Part shown: positions 1 through 11,711 of the stretch, piece by piece
Layout of the letters: every line of letters starts with the position of its first letter
How positions within the stretch are numbered: position 1 is the first letter of the stretch
Source of the DNA: Vespa crabro
Lineage: Eukaryota; Arthropoda; Insecta; Hymenoptera; Vespidae
Assembly (NCBI RefSeq): GCF_910589235.1
Contig: NC_060957.1
Location: 12,116,867 to 12,180,866 of the forward strand
DNA: 64,000 nucleotides
Direction of reading: 5' to 3'
Position numbers and translations under genes: made by a program
The notes under the pieces: model-generated
What the model saw: only the letters and a program-made list of their open reading frames with translations
What the model was told of the DNA's origin: nothing
Database searches by the model: none

Positions 1-461
1 CTAATCACATTAGCTTTCCAGAGGACGATACGATGTATAAAAGTACTCCCGATAATACAGTTCGCTACATTACCATTTGACGTTAAAGGCTGTTCACTAT
101 CTTTTGTTCGAAACATGTGTTACTTCAGCGCCAGCTATGGATAAAATATGAACTACGAATACAAGCGAGGAAGGTTATCCCGTTCAAAAAGTGAATGAAT
201 AAGTTACCGTAGATTCTTCGTGCGAGAGTCGTGAGACGAATTTTTTTGCGTTTGGAATGATTCAGAAAATCTGAGCATCAACTATTTACGTAACAAACAA
301 ACAGGTAATCTCGCTACTTCATCGAACAAACATACTTCATTCAAACGTGATATCGGCCAATTTCGAGGGGCGCCACATTACAAAACCTTTTTTTACGCGA
401 AAAATGTTGAAAAAAATAGCATTTACGCATAACAATGAAAACAGGCGTAATTCTTGAATAA

Positions 462-690
462 TTTTGATGAAAAATGTCTCATTTTAAAGACGAAGGTTTC
501 ATCTAGGACATATCTTTATCGAATTTTTGAAAAAGCTTTATTATTTGCGCATAAACTATTCTCAAATAATATCATTTTTTAATACGATTTTTTTTCAAAG
601 AAAATAATACATAGGCAAATTTCAAAAATTTGACAAAAAGTATGTTCTAGATTAAAGCTTAGTTTTTAAAATAAAATCTTGTTCATCAAG
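462..690. repeat. Imperfect inverted repeat (foldback/MITE-like element)
   Basis: Two arms of about 71 bases, at 462-532 and 620-690, are imperfect reverse complements. Shared blocks include GATGAA, ATTTTAAA, a segment around TCTAG, and AATTTTTGAAA. They flank an AT-rich core of about 87 bases. No ORF or transposase is present. A diverged copy of one arm lies near 39747-39816. This looks like a non-autonomous element or its relic; the family is not recognised. Confidence 0.55.
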
Positions 691-734
691 ATCTGTCTAG
701 AGTAATGTCCGTTTTCGATTGATGACGTAAACCA

Positions 735-803
735 TTATAAAAGCAGGATAAGTGAACAGCCATGAATACAATAAAAACTTGCTGTTCATCGATTCAATCA
801 GTT
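735..803 (+). promoter_or_regulatory. Possible core promoter ahead of the ORF at 901
   Basis: A TATA-like TATAAAAG lies at about 735. A second AT-rich box (AATAAAA) at about 768 is roughly 30 bases before an arthropod initiator-like ATCAGTT at about 796. An inverted pair TGAACAGC/GCTGTTCA lies at about 751-788. This is suggestive only, because such strings are common in AT-rich DNA. Confidence 0.25.
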
Positions 804-900
804 TTTTCATTTTCAACATAATTCTTTGGGATACATTTCACATTGTAATAAATCAACTTAATACATGAAGGAATTAAGAAAAATAATTTTAGCATAAAAA

Positions 901-1095
901 ATGAATAAAACTGACTGGATATATTGTGTCCTTAATGTATTTATTTGTTTACTCCATATGAATTATGTACATACACGTAAATTTAGATTCCCGAGAGATT
1001 GCAAGGACTATCTCTATTTGGGACTTCGTCTTACGGAATTATGTGGTTTCTTGCAATGCGATGAGAAAAAGAAAGAAATGATGAGTTTCCGATGA
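901..1095 (+). CDS. Candidate small secreted peptide, 64 aa, unrecognised
   Basis: A single-exon ORF starting in an A-rich context (aaaaATGA). Residues 1 to about 25 resemble a signal peptide: a short charged start, then a hydrophobic stretch VLNVFICLL, then a small/polar end. The putative mature part is basic, carries three cysteines (CKDY, ELCG, QCDE) and ends in lysine-rich sequence. A plausible TATA/initiator pair lies 100-170 bases upstream. It ends only about 70 bases from the last coding exon of NACA on the other strand, so it would overlap the NACA 3'UTR. I recognise no family. Chance ORFs of this length occur in this window, so the call rests only on the N-terminus and promoter context. 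Alternative: non-coding sequence. Confidence 0.25.
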   Translation: MNKTDWIYCVLNVFICLLHMNYVHTRKFRFPRDCKDYLYLGLRLTELCGFLQCDEKKKEMMSFR

Positions 1096-1166
1096 TGCAT
1101 AGATGATTCAATAGTGATTTCAAAATACAGGCTTCGTCATAGCATAGCCATTTCTAAAGAGCTTCA

Positions 1167-2445
1167 TCACATTGTCAATTCCTAAAACACATTATTATAT
1201 CATTGTTAATTTTTAATCTAATTTCATAAAATAGATTATAATAAGAAATGTTACTTTCAGTCTGCCAAGACTAACAACAATATATTTTCTGATGATCGCG
1301 AAACCTTTTTATCATTCATCATAAAGAAAAATATTCAAAATAATTATAGGAAATAATATATATACATTAATACTTACCATAATAGCATTAACAATGTCAT
1401 TTTTATTATTTCTAAGAGCCTTAATAGCTTTTCCTTTAGAGACGTTAGCTTGGCACATCACCAAATCCACATCTTTTTCTTCGACATCCGTGTCATCCAC
1501 TTCTTCTTCCGATTCCTCTTGTATCGGAGCAACGACCTTAAACAACATAAAAAAAAAATGAATATTGCTGTCAGAATATCACAATAGTACAAATAACATT
1601 TGTACTATTTCTTTACCGTTGTACTGCCACCGGCTTCGGTCGCAGGAATTACAGGTGGCTCCTTAAATTTCTCAGCAGCCGCAACTTGGGCTTGTTGACT
1701 CAAATCTTCGATCTATAAATAAAATAAAAAATGATATATTTTATTAACTAAGCACGTCATAAGAATATAAATAAATAATATCATTACATATCAGTCTGCC
1801 AAGGTATTTGTCCACATAATATATTTAGTTAATAAATTGCAAAACCGTACATTGTCATCATTTATTCTATCGTTAATCAAAGATATTTTTTATTAAACTG
1901 TATGTATACAAATAAGAACATACCTTAGCTTCACCAAATACAATGTATATATCTGAAGCTGGATTTTTCAAAACATCAGGCTTGTTAATAACAAACAAAA
2001 TATTCTTCGATTTCCTAATGGTTACCCTATTGACCCCTTGTACCTATATTACAAAACAAAAGAAAAAAGAAAACATTAAAATAATTTTAAAAGAAATAGA
2101 TATTAACAGATATAGATATTCATATAATAGATGTATGAATATAAAAAAAAAAAGAGAAAAGAAAAAGAAAAAAAAATGACATACCGGTTTCAATCCTAAT
2201 TTGCTCATAAGCTTTCTAGCCTTTTTCTCTCCACGACTTTGTTTAGCTTTAGAGACCAAATCAATGGGAAGTCCGGTAACCGCTGTGGTTGGAAAACCAG
2301 CTGTGCCACCTACACCAGCATCTTCTAATTCTGGAATAGTATCATCTGAATCGGAATCAGTTCCAGATCCAACTCCTACTCTAGCAGCCTCAATTTTTGT
2401 GGGCTCGGAGCTGGCAGCTTTGTCTAATTCGGTTAATTCGGGCAT
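1167..2445 (-). CDS. NACA: Nascent polypeptide-associated complex subunit alpha
   Basis: Alpha subunit of the ribosome-associated NAC heterodimer, which binds nascent chains at the exit tunnel and limits mistargeting to the ER. Five coding exons: 2185-2445, 1924-2043, 1617-1712, 1378-1536 and a 15-base last exon 1167-1181 encoding ELTM-stop. They total 216 aa, the usual size. The N-terminus is acidic (residues about 1-50, with DSDSDD). The NAC domain follows, with the hallmark SRGEKKARK ribosome-binding stretch (about 70-78), KLMSKLGLKP, RVTIRKSKNILFVI and FGEAKIEDLS. An acidic linker (EESEEEVDDTD) and a C-terminal UBA domain (VSKGKAIKALRNN, DIVNAIMELTM) complete it. A probable 5'UTR splice acceptor lies just upstream of the ATG. 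The tiny final exon is easily missed by gene finders. Confidence 0.96.
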
Positions 2446-5400
2446 TTTTCTTAATCTCTGGTAAGAATTAAAAAAAAAAAAAATTTTAATTGTTATACAA
2501 GGTAACATATAATATACAATAAATAAAATTTATTCATATATCAACAACATAAATTTATATCGAAAAAAACAAGATTATCCTCTATTGTATTCCTACCGCA
2601 CTCTATACTAGATAGACGCAAATCGATCAATCCCCAAAACGAGAAAAATGAGGCACGTGTTTTGTACAAAGTTAACGAAATAGGAAAACATCATCTATAA
2701 TGTATAACCGATAAAATTAAAAACAAATTTTAATAACTTCAAGATCAAATGAATGAATTATTATCATTCGAAATGATAATACAAATATAAATAACACAAC
2801 GACAAAGAACAGTAATGCGAACTCAGTGCGGCCATTTCCACAATTAAGCAGACATTGTTATGGCGCCCTATTAAATTTCTGTATAAAAGCATAGCATACA
2901 GTATTATATTCTGTTAACTTCATCCGATCTATTAAATGTATATAGAATACCGTGTCTCGATCTATATTATACTTTTAAAAAATTCAATAACAATATAGCT
3001 CGTTGACGAAACTTTATATCATTGATATGTAAGTGCGAACAAAATCGTAGACAAGGCCTACCAAGCTTTCCAAATACAATCACGTATATTATCGATGATA
3101 AGAAATAAACTAGAATATTACTTCTATATAAACGTTATTCCGACAAATGTTACATTAGTTAAACACATTTTAACAGGTTTCGTAAGACGATGCCGATAAA
3201 ATCATTAGATTTACCTCAAACGATAGTCCCTCGGCGGTAGGGCACTATTTTTACCATATAAACTGAGGCCAGTTCACACATGTGCTACTTTCTGACAAAT
3301 CTTTGTACTTTTAAGAACGCAAACATCAGACAAGCGCAAAGTTAAATCTCATATACAATCGACGACACAATTCATTATTCTACAATAATGAATTTTCCAT
3401 ATTATCTTTTCGAACGTTGTAATATTTATTTATTCATTTATTTTTTTTTTTTTTTTCAAAATTTATTTCCACAAACAATCTTTTAATTAAATGAACGATA
3501 TAGACGTTATAATAATGTAGTTAATATAAACACTTTTTCGACTCTTGCTGCTCGACCATCAAACCAATCACGACATATTATAAGTTGCGTGAAACGATCA
3601 CATTGATCTGATCATATTGAGCGTAAATTTTATTTTACTTATAACATAGATATAAAGAATATAAAAATAATAATAATAATAAAAAAAGTAATAATGTATC
3701 TTGAAAGTATTTTACAATTTTCATCGTTAATCGTAATTTAGATTTTTGAACTAGTAAATGTATCTATCTAAACGTATATACCCTAATAATTTAATAATTT
3801 TTCATTCATATTAAATGAACTTAACAATATTATAAACATTATTAAAAAATAAAAAAAAAAAAAAAAGAAAAAAGAATTCAATTCTCAAAAAAAAAAATAG
3901 TTCTAGGATATAATAGAGTATAAAATAGTAACAGACAAAAAATGAAATATCAAGGAGAGTGGATAGAGTGATTTACAAGAGTATTAAAAAAAATGATGAA
4001 CAGATTATATTTAACAATAAATTTCGAAAATACAAATTTCATATTGTTATTACAATAGTTGAAATAATTTTTATTCTATGCGATATATGTAGTAGCAAAA
4101 TGAAAAAAAAAATCGTTATAAAAGCAATATATTTAGTTATACAATATTTTCTTTCTTGTTTTTGATTGATTTTATAACAAAATTATTTTGATTTCTCATA
4201 ACCTCTCTTTCACATATATTAATATCCGTATGATAACGTACGCATTGATTTTAATAGATGATATAAATGTTATCAAAAACAATAGTTAGAACTCTCATTC
4301 TTATAAGTGCATATACTTGTATTCGAAACGCAATTAGAGATAAAAACTTATTTTTAAATATATACGATAAAGTATTTACAGAAAAAGAAGTAACTATTGT
4401 AGATAATTTCGAGAAATATAAAATGGAAATATTTTTTGTTATAAAAATATTCATGTAAAATTTTATTTAACTTTTAAAATTTGTATATGTATAGTATATA
4501 TAACTTATAATATTTAAATATACATATACACTTACACATTACAAATATATCAGCTTTTCTGTTTGTGAATATTACATTTGAAGTAATATTAGTCCAAAAT
4601 AACGAATATCTATTATATAATAACTTCAACCATTTTCATATATTATGTTCCCGCGAGACTTATTTCTTTGATCTTTTAATATTTTTTAATCTTTATAAGA
4701 TAACACTTAAACTTTTATCGTGCAGAATTTATAACATACTTAACAAATATATTTTTGTAGCAAACATTTCATTAAATATGTATTTTTCTTTTTATTAAGA
4801 GTTAAACATCAAAATATTTTCCAAATTTATTATTTTTATATATATAATTCTTCAATCAACATTTTAAATACTTAAAAATATAATATCAAATACTAGTAAT
4901 TTTATAAATAAGTCAGGTCTATATAATTTATCTTTCAATAAAAAATAAATTACTTTGGAATTTTCTAAAAAAGAAAAAAATAAATAAAATGCAATAAAAT
5001 TACATTAAAAATATTTTTCTTATTTTCCAAAGTATGAAAAAATTTAATAATTTTTATATTCTTTTGCAAAACCTCTTCTAATATAAATACTAATTTGTTT
5101 CTATTATCAAGATAAACAGTCTCATATAAAATACATAGTTTATACTAAATTATAAGAATTTGATTATTTATCTAATGCTAAATGAATCAAGATTGTAAAA
5201 TTAATAGAAACATTATTTAGATTCAAACTAGAAAGAATGATTATTTGTTATAATTAAAAAAAAAAAATTGTATGTATTATACTGTGCTATTAATCATTTT
5301 ATGCAATTTCGCTAACAATTGCATAAAGATAACTTGGAATGATATTGTTTTTAACTGTCGAAAATTTAATAATTTCTTTTCAAATCTTCATATAATTGAC

Positions 5401-5500
5401 CACTACTGAACATAGAACACAATTATAATATATTGCGCTGTATTATTAATGTCATTATCAACAGTAATATAGTACCTATGCCGACTGAATTCTTAAGATA
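2446..5500. other. AT-rich intergenic stretch
   Basis: Between the NACA start and the 3' end of lunapark. It should hold the NACA promoter and 5'UTR exon; a somewhat GC-richer patch at about 2820-2890 is the best candidate, but no clear core motifs are visible. A T-run lies at about 3440 and an A-run at about 3850. Short ORFs at 3959-4165, 4267-4458 and 4565-4798 are biased Ile/Lys/Asn/Phe translations of AT-rich DNA and are not called. Confidence 0.5.
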
Positions 5501-8196
5501 TCAATCTTCAACTTCCATTTCTTCATCGGATTTTTTTTCTTCTGAGTTTTGCATTCCTAATTATGAAGCAGTTGTATAAAAATAATTGAAAAATAAAAAT
5601 AGATGAAAAGAAAAATACACATTTTTTTAAGATATAGATAAAATATTAGACAAACATTAGCTAAAAATTTTATGTTTACCTTTTTTATTTATATTGGAAT
5701 TAGTATAATCATCATCAATATGCTCTTGATTTTCAGATATTTCTGCTGGTCTTTCAACTACTTCAATATCTGAATCTAAAAATTAGTTACTCTAAATATG
5801 TGTGTGTGTATGTATGTGTGTTGCTTATTTATATTGAAAAAGTAACAAAGTAACAAAGTAATTACCAGTATCAGATAAACATGATGCCTCTACTTCAGAA
5901 TGTTTTGATGTCTCTGTATTTTTATCAGATGAATCATTTGCAAGTGTTCCAGAAGTTGGAGAAGTGTTAGAAAAAACATCCTCTATTCTTTGGACTCCTG
6001 GTTTTTGTTTTCTTGGAGGATTCCAAAAATTGCAATAACAACATCTAAATCCTATGAATACAAGTGTTACGTTTTTTCATTTCTTCGCTACTTTTATTAA
6101 CAGATTTTGAAAAGTCTTATTCACCTAAATATTCAAATTCCTCTTTAAGAGCCATTCCATTATGACATTCGCACTGACGACAAATTAAAGCATAACGATT
6201 TGATGGCCCATCACCCACTAAATAATCAATTAAACGATCAAAATTGCTTCTGTGGTGTGGTAATACAGGGCGTGCTAATGTATATTCAGGTGATCCTAAT
6301 ATGTAATATAAATTTAATATTAATACAATATAGATAGAATGATACTATACGCATGTATTAACAAAATATAATATATTAGTGTAATTATTTTAAACCTTAA
6401 ATAATTTATTATATATAAATACAAAGCAATACTAACTGTAGCACATAGGTGTATTATTAAGCCGTTTAGAACCAGTTTGAATAGGAGTATTTAACTGTGT
6501 GGTTTTATTAGGAGTTCCATCAACAGATAAAGTTTGAGCATTGATATCCTTTGAAACATTGAATGACTGATTAGGAGTTCTTCTTCTTATTTCTCCTATA
6601 CCTGGTGATGAAAATGTAATAGTACGTGATACGTCGGGCTGTCGTAGTTTTTCTACAGTCTGTGGTACTGTAACAGATGTCTAAAAATCAATAACATTAT
6701 TTTTATAGTTACTACAATTTTAAAGAAGAATTTAGAATATTGTTTCTTCTATATATATATTACTTATACATGTAAGAATCATTATTATTTATGTTTTTTA
6801 TTATTATAATTTATACTTACAGGATTCTAAAATAAATTACTTACCTTTACTATGCGTTTATGAAATTCTTTATTATTTACTTAATACAATTATTTTGACT
6901 TACTGATGTCATTTTCAGTTGATCAGGTGCAAATCGTAATAAAATCTCCTTGGCTTTTTTATATGTTTCAGTTTCTGTAACTTCATCTAAAATTTTATTC
7001 TTCTCCTGTTGCATCGTTACCAACTTTTCTTGATTCCGAGATATTTTGCGTTTATAGTACCACGATACCATTTTTTTTGTAAACAGTATTCTGTAGTAAT
7101 ATAATGTTCTCTTCATATTTATTGTCAATTCATTTATAGATTAGTTAATCGAATAACTTATGCTTGCCTTCATATATATAATCAATTAAAAAAGAAAATA
7201 AGGATACTTACATAATTGGAAAAATTAATAATGGAGTAATATAAAATATTTGATCATATAAAGAGGCTGGGAAGAAGTAAAAATAGAAAATGAAGGCTGT
7301 TGTAATATAAAGAACAACGCTATAAATGACAAGTGTTCCAACAATTTTTTTGTGCTTTTGTTCAGTATTCTGTCCATATTCCTGTATTTCTTTTATTTTC
7401 TATAAAAAAACAAATCTTATATTTTTTATGATAACAATAAAATAAAAATAAATAATGTAAAATAAAGGTTTCTCTTACCGAATCTAAATCTTCTAAAATT
7501 TCAATAGTTGTTTTCTTTCCCTAATAAAATATAAAATTCTTTATTATAAAGTTACATTAATTTTTTTTTTTTTTTTTTTTTTTCCTATTAAAAAATCTTC
7601 AAAAAAATTTTATATTCGAATAATTTATAATATAAAAAGTATAAGGTAATCTAGTTAAAATACAGTAATCTTAAATATTTAGAATGTATTTTAATATTTA
7701 TCGAACCAAATTAACAAATACAATTGTATGAAAGCATGATATTTTCATCACATTAATAACCTTTCAATTTTAATTAATCATTCCAATAATACAGAACCAA
7801 AATGACAATACAAAAAATCTTAAAAATAAATATATTTCCAAATTCATTGTACATATGTCCATACTCACTATACATAATGTCAAAAATTTATATTATTTTA
7901 AGATATTTAAAACCGATATACATAATGAATGTAATCTCTTAAAATAATAATGCATATACAATTCACGAGCGTGCCTTGATTCTAAAAATAACTATAGTTG
8001 CTACATAAAAATATTGTTCATATACTTTCCGTTTTATATAGTTAGATAAAAAAAAAAAAAAGGAAAAAAAAAGAAAAAAGAGAAAAGAAAGAAAAAAGAA
8101 AAAGAAAAATATATAAGGGAGAAAAAAAGAAACAGAAAACAAGGAGAAAAAAAAGAGAAAAAAGAGAAAGAGAAAGAGAAAGAGAGAAAGAGAGAA

Positions 8197-8227
<31 letters not shown>

Positions 8228-8287
8228 AAGAGAGAGAGAAAGAAAGAGAGAAAGAGAGAAAGAGAGAGAGAAAGAAAGAAAGAAAAT

Positions 8288-8319
<32 letters not shown>

Positions 8320-8507
8320 ACAAAATATTAAAATTTTTCCTCATAACATATTAAACATTTATGGACTTTTTTAAATTGGAACACTTACCCGTCTTAATAG
8401 TATAGACAATTCAAGATCAAAAACACAAAGTGCATAATAGGAAAAGCCATGAAATGTAATAATATAACCAAAATACTTACTCGAAATCTGGATAATATGA
8501 TTCCCAT
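5501..8507 (-). CDS. Lnp: Lunapark, ER three-way-junction protein
   Basis: ER membrane protein that stabilises three-way tubule junctions, opposing atlastin and reticulon activity. Nine coding exons: 8481-8507, 7479-7520, 7212-7399, 6904-7090, 6437-6680, 6125-6295, 5866-6051, 5680-5775 and 5501-5556, giving 398 aa. The start MGIILS gives Gly2 and Ser6, a consensus for N-myristoylation as known for the family. Two hydrophobic segments lie at about residues 42-66 and 72-90, followed by a basic coiled-coil stretch (ISRNQEKL to ETETYKKAKEILLRFAPD). The signature zinc-finger block (about 245-296) reads LVGDGPSNRYALICRQC, then HNGMALKEEFEYLGFRC and CYCNFWNPPRK, with the CxxC pairs intact. The C-terminal tail is acidic, as in vertebrate LNPK. 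Intron 1 contains a long purine tract. Confidence 0.95.
8043..8335 (+). repeat. Long polypurine (A/G) tract in lunapark intron 1
   Basis: About 290 bases in which the + strand is almost purely A and G: irregular AAAG/AGAG units grading into (GA)n. The sense strand of lunapark carries the complementary polypyrimidine. The predicted 100-residue Phe/Leu/Ser ORF across it is an artefact. Confidence 0.9.
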
Positions 8508-9285
8508 GTTTTCGGACGATCGATCGTGTTCTTTCTTCCGTAAAAAAAGAAATTACTGATATTAATTGTATATAAATGTCAATTCTTATGTCAAAATTGA
8601 TTTATAAAAGATATTTTTTGAAACATCGAGATTCAATTGTCATATATGCAACGGTCTACCTTTCAAATCCAATATAACTACACCCGCGTTTTGTACCGAT
8701 ATTTATAACTTGCTTCCTACAAAGATTCTCCAGATGCCAACAGGATAATGTTTATTCACATATTGCAATAAAAAATTATATATATATATATCTACATATA
8801 TGTATATATTTTTTTGTTCTCATAGAATGTACGAACTCAATTCAATATTTCATTAATTTTTTGACGATTATTAACACTTTTTACTTTTCTTTTCGATTTA
8901 TACGGATTTTGAAAAAAAAAAAAAAATTAACCACAAAAGAATATAAGAAGCTGTAATACTACACAATAACGGTGCGTAATCATACCAACAAAATTAATTA
9001 AAATCCTATTTTCTTCGCCATAGTAGCAAATTTTATTTTTATACATTTGTAATACTCTTTTCTAATTTCTTATATTATGAAACTGATTATTGGCTGTTTT
9101 TGTGGTTCCATCAGAAATAACTAATCATAACTTGAAAATGCAACCAATCATGTTTCATAGATTTCAAATCACTAAACGAATTAAGATATCGAAGTAGAAC
9201 CATTATTAAAATTTAAAATAATGTTTAAAAAAGAAGTAAAAGAATTATAAAATAATATATAAGTAGAAATAATAAATTTAATGTA
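8508..9285. other. Intergenic, lunapark upstream region
   Basis: Contains the upstream side of lunapark and the 3' flank of the malate-dehydrogenase-like gene. A (TA)n patch lies at about 8773-8800. A block at about 8640-8750 is less AT-rich than its surroundings and may be the lunapark promoter or 5'UTR. Nothing else can be supported. Confidence 0.4.
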
Positions 9286-10684
9286 TTATGATTTTATTTC
9301 TTTACAATTAGCAGCTTTTACTCCCATTTCGACGTATTCATTAATAATTGGAATTGCTTTTTCGATCATATTAATTTCCAAAGGTGAAACTTTCGGTAGA
9401 CCTAAATTTTCTTTAATTCCTCTCAATCCAAATTGTAATTGAGACGTAAAGAAACGACATAAGGGCATTACATTTGACCGTACAAAACCACATGCATACA
9501 TATTATCAAGACCACTAAGGCCACCAGCAAGAGCTAAAATTAATTTTACTGCAGCGCATCCATCCAAGAGGGCAAACTTTTTGACATTAGAATGTATTTT
9601 CTCTTGTTCGGTCGCTTGAAATAATTCTACCAATGTGTTATAATGCGCCTAAACAATTAATATATAATTATTTATATTTTGTTGTTATACAATAGAAAAA
9701 GTTACATAAAAAAATATAGTACAGTATCTGTTTCTAATTTATATACCATTGATCTTAGTAAATTATTAAAAAATTAAAAAATATAAGTATTATTATACTC
9801 ATACGGTTATAAATCCATTGATAGGTTTTGCGCATGATAAAAGCGGTACAATAGTATTTAGATCAGCCCCTCCAGCTATTGGGATTGATATAGATGCAGG
9901 ATTCAAATCTAAGATATTTCCTGTTATTGTTTCAATTCGCATTATCTCTGTAGAGGCAGAACCAATCAATCTATTTGGATCCCATTTGCCTGCATGTTTA
10001 TAAATCTCTGATACCATTGATAATGTTGCTGTTACTGGATTTGTAAAAATTGCTACAAGAGCCATAGGAGAAATTGTAATTATATCCTCTACTGTTTGAT
10101 GAATGTATTTTGAGCATGTATTAAGTTGAACATATGGATCTTTAAGGATATTTAAATCAGATTCATCCATAAGTGCAACAATATTTGTCTATAAATAAAA
10201 TAACATTGATTTCTGTTATATCTGTTATTATAATGTAATTAAATTAACATACTTTTACTAAGGCTTCTCTGATCAGTCTTTTTGTAAAATATTTTATGCA
10301 AATAGAAGTATCAATATGGCTTGCATCCACGACAGTACCAGCTAATTTTCCACTTAAATCAACTAAATGTATATCTTTTATAAGACGGGATTGTTTTAAA
10401 AGAATTGCTGTATAAACAGAAGATAAACCTCCACCAATAATACAAACATTTATATCAACCATACGATCATGAAAAATATTATATTCATAAGATCGTGTGA
10501 GTTGCTTAATATTATTTAATTTGCATTCTCCATATATTTTCTCTTTAGATCTATTTTGACTTTGAGATTTTATATTTCTCTTGTTAATATTCAATTGTAT
10601 TTTTAAACTATTTTGAACCATGCAAAATCTATAAAAACATCCGGTAATACTTTGAAAATAATATGAATAACACTTGGAGATCAT
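9286..10684 (-). CDS. Mitochondrial malate dehydrogenase-like protein, probably catalytically inactive
   Basis: Three exons (10253-10684, 9805-10188, 9286-9648) encode 392 aa. An N-terminal extension of about 70 residues rich in Lys, Asn, Ser, Arg and Tyr fits a mitochondrial presequence; a second Met (MVDINVC) starts the domain itself. Family landmarks remain recognisable: DASHIDT (DLSHIET in mitochondrial MDH), FTNPV (IANPV), DPNRLIGSAS, IPIAGGA, then GIKENLGLPKVS near the C-terminus. Key residues are changed. The Rossmann glycine motif reads GGGLSSVYTA. The mobile loop PRKPGMTRDD, with two substrate arginines, is replaced by a DESDLNILKDPY-like segment. The catalytic His of GGHAG is absent (GGADL), and its Asp partner is Glu (TEIMR, arginine kept). 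The frame is open and introns are clean, so it looks functional but not as a dehydrogenase. Fly genomes also have divergent MDH paralogues. The true function is unknown. Confidence 0.85.
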
Positions 10685-10948
10685 TTTTAAATTTCATTTT
10701 ACGCCTGTACTTTAATATTTTGCCAAAATGAGCATGGAATTCTTGATATGAAACAAACTATACTAAAAATTTATATATATGTATATATATATATATATAT
10801 TAATTTTATTAATAAAAAATATTAATTAAGAAAACTTATAGTAGAATATAAAATAAAGATCAATATAACTATATCTTCCCGAAAAATTAATAAGAATATA
10901 TAATTGATTTACCATATTTGAATACTTTTAATACAATTTATGATGCTA

Positions 10949-11711
10949 TTAAGGAATTTTTTTATCTTTCTTAATATCTTGAGCTGTAGTGTCTTTTTGT
11001 GTCTCACAAATATCTGAAACAAGTTATTGTTCTTAATTAATTGAACATAATTTTTTGTTGTTTATTATAGAACATACCTCGAGTTTCTTTTAATAAAATA
11101 AAAGTTTAAAATAAAGTATTATCAAAAAGATAATATCAATAATGTCAAAATATATAACAATGCACTTTAAAAGTTATTTAAAATTTTATTTCAAGTTTGT
11201 AGAATTTATATACTATCATGTCAAAATTATAAGAAAGGTTAATCTTTACAATTAGTTAAATAGTCTTTTGTTATTTTAATAATAAAATCGTTTATTAAGT
11301 TAGATCATATCGTATGAAATAATTAATATATTCATTATTTAAATGATAATATTTTCTAATAAATATAGATAATTTGTCAAATATTTCTTAAAAGCTTTCT
11401 TCTCGCATATATAATAATATAAGTTAAAGTAATGTTTTAACTTTTTTACCAGATGTAAATGAAAAGTTGCCTATCATTTTTTCTATATCATTTCTTAATA
11501 TCCTTAAAAGATAATAATATTCTTGTAAATCACGTCGCGTCTTTCGTAACATTTCTAATTCTTCCTGAAGTTCCTGAAAGAATACATAAAATATTTGTTA
11601 AACTTTAAATCCATATGATATAATAATATAAATAAAATATATAGCGTATATAAAAGGAAAAAATAAAATGAAATGTTTAAATCAATTCATCGAATATACC
11701 TTATCTGCCAT
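10949..11711 (-). CDS. 66-aa coiled-coil microprotein, unrecognised
   Basis: Three exons with clean GT-AG borders: 11700-11711 (MADK), 11450-11573 and 10949-11013, totalling 201 bases including the stop. The middle exon encodes an amphipathic helix-like, charged segment (ELQEELEMLRKTRRDLQEYY, then LLRILRNDIEKMIGNF). The last exon encodes a polar, Lys-rich tail ending KKDKKIP. There are no membrane segments and no signal peptide. Phases match at both junctions (0, then 1), which argues against chance. It lies 264 bases upstream of the MDH-like gene on the same strand and head-to-head with MFAP1. Short coiled-coil proteins of this kind are often kinetochore, cytoskeletal or complex-assembly subunits, but I cannot assign one. 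Confidence 0.6.

Noticed and set aside
2201..2464. 87-aa + strand ORF
   Set aside because: Antisense of NACA exon 1, which is unambiguous.
8042..8344. 100-aa minus-strand ORF rich in Phe, Leu and Ser
   Set aside because: It is a translation of the purine tract in lunapark intron 1, with no conserved-protein character.
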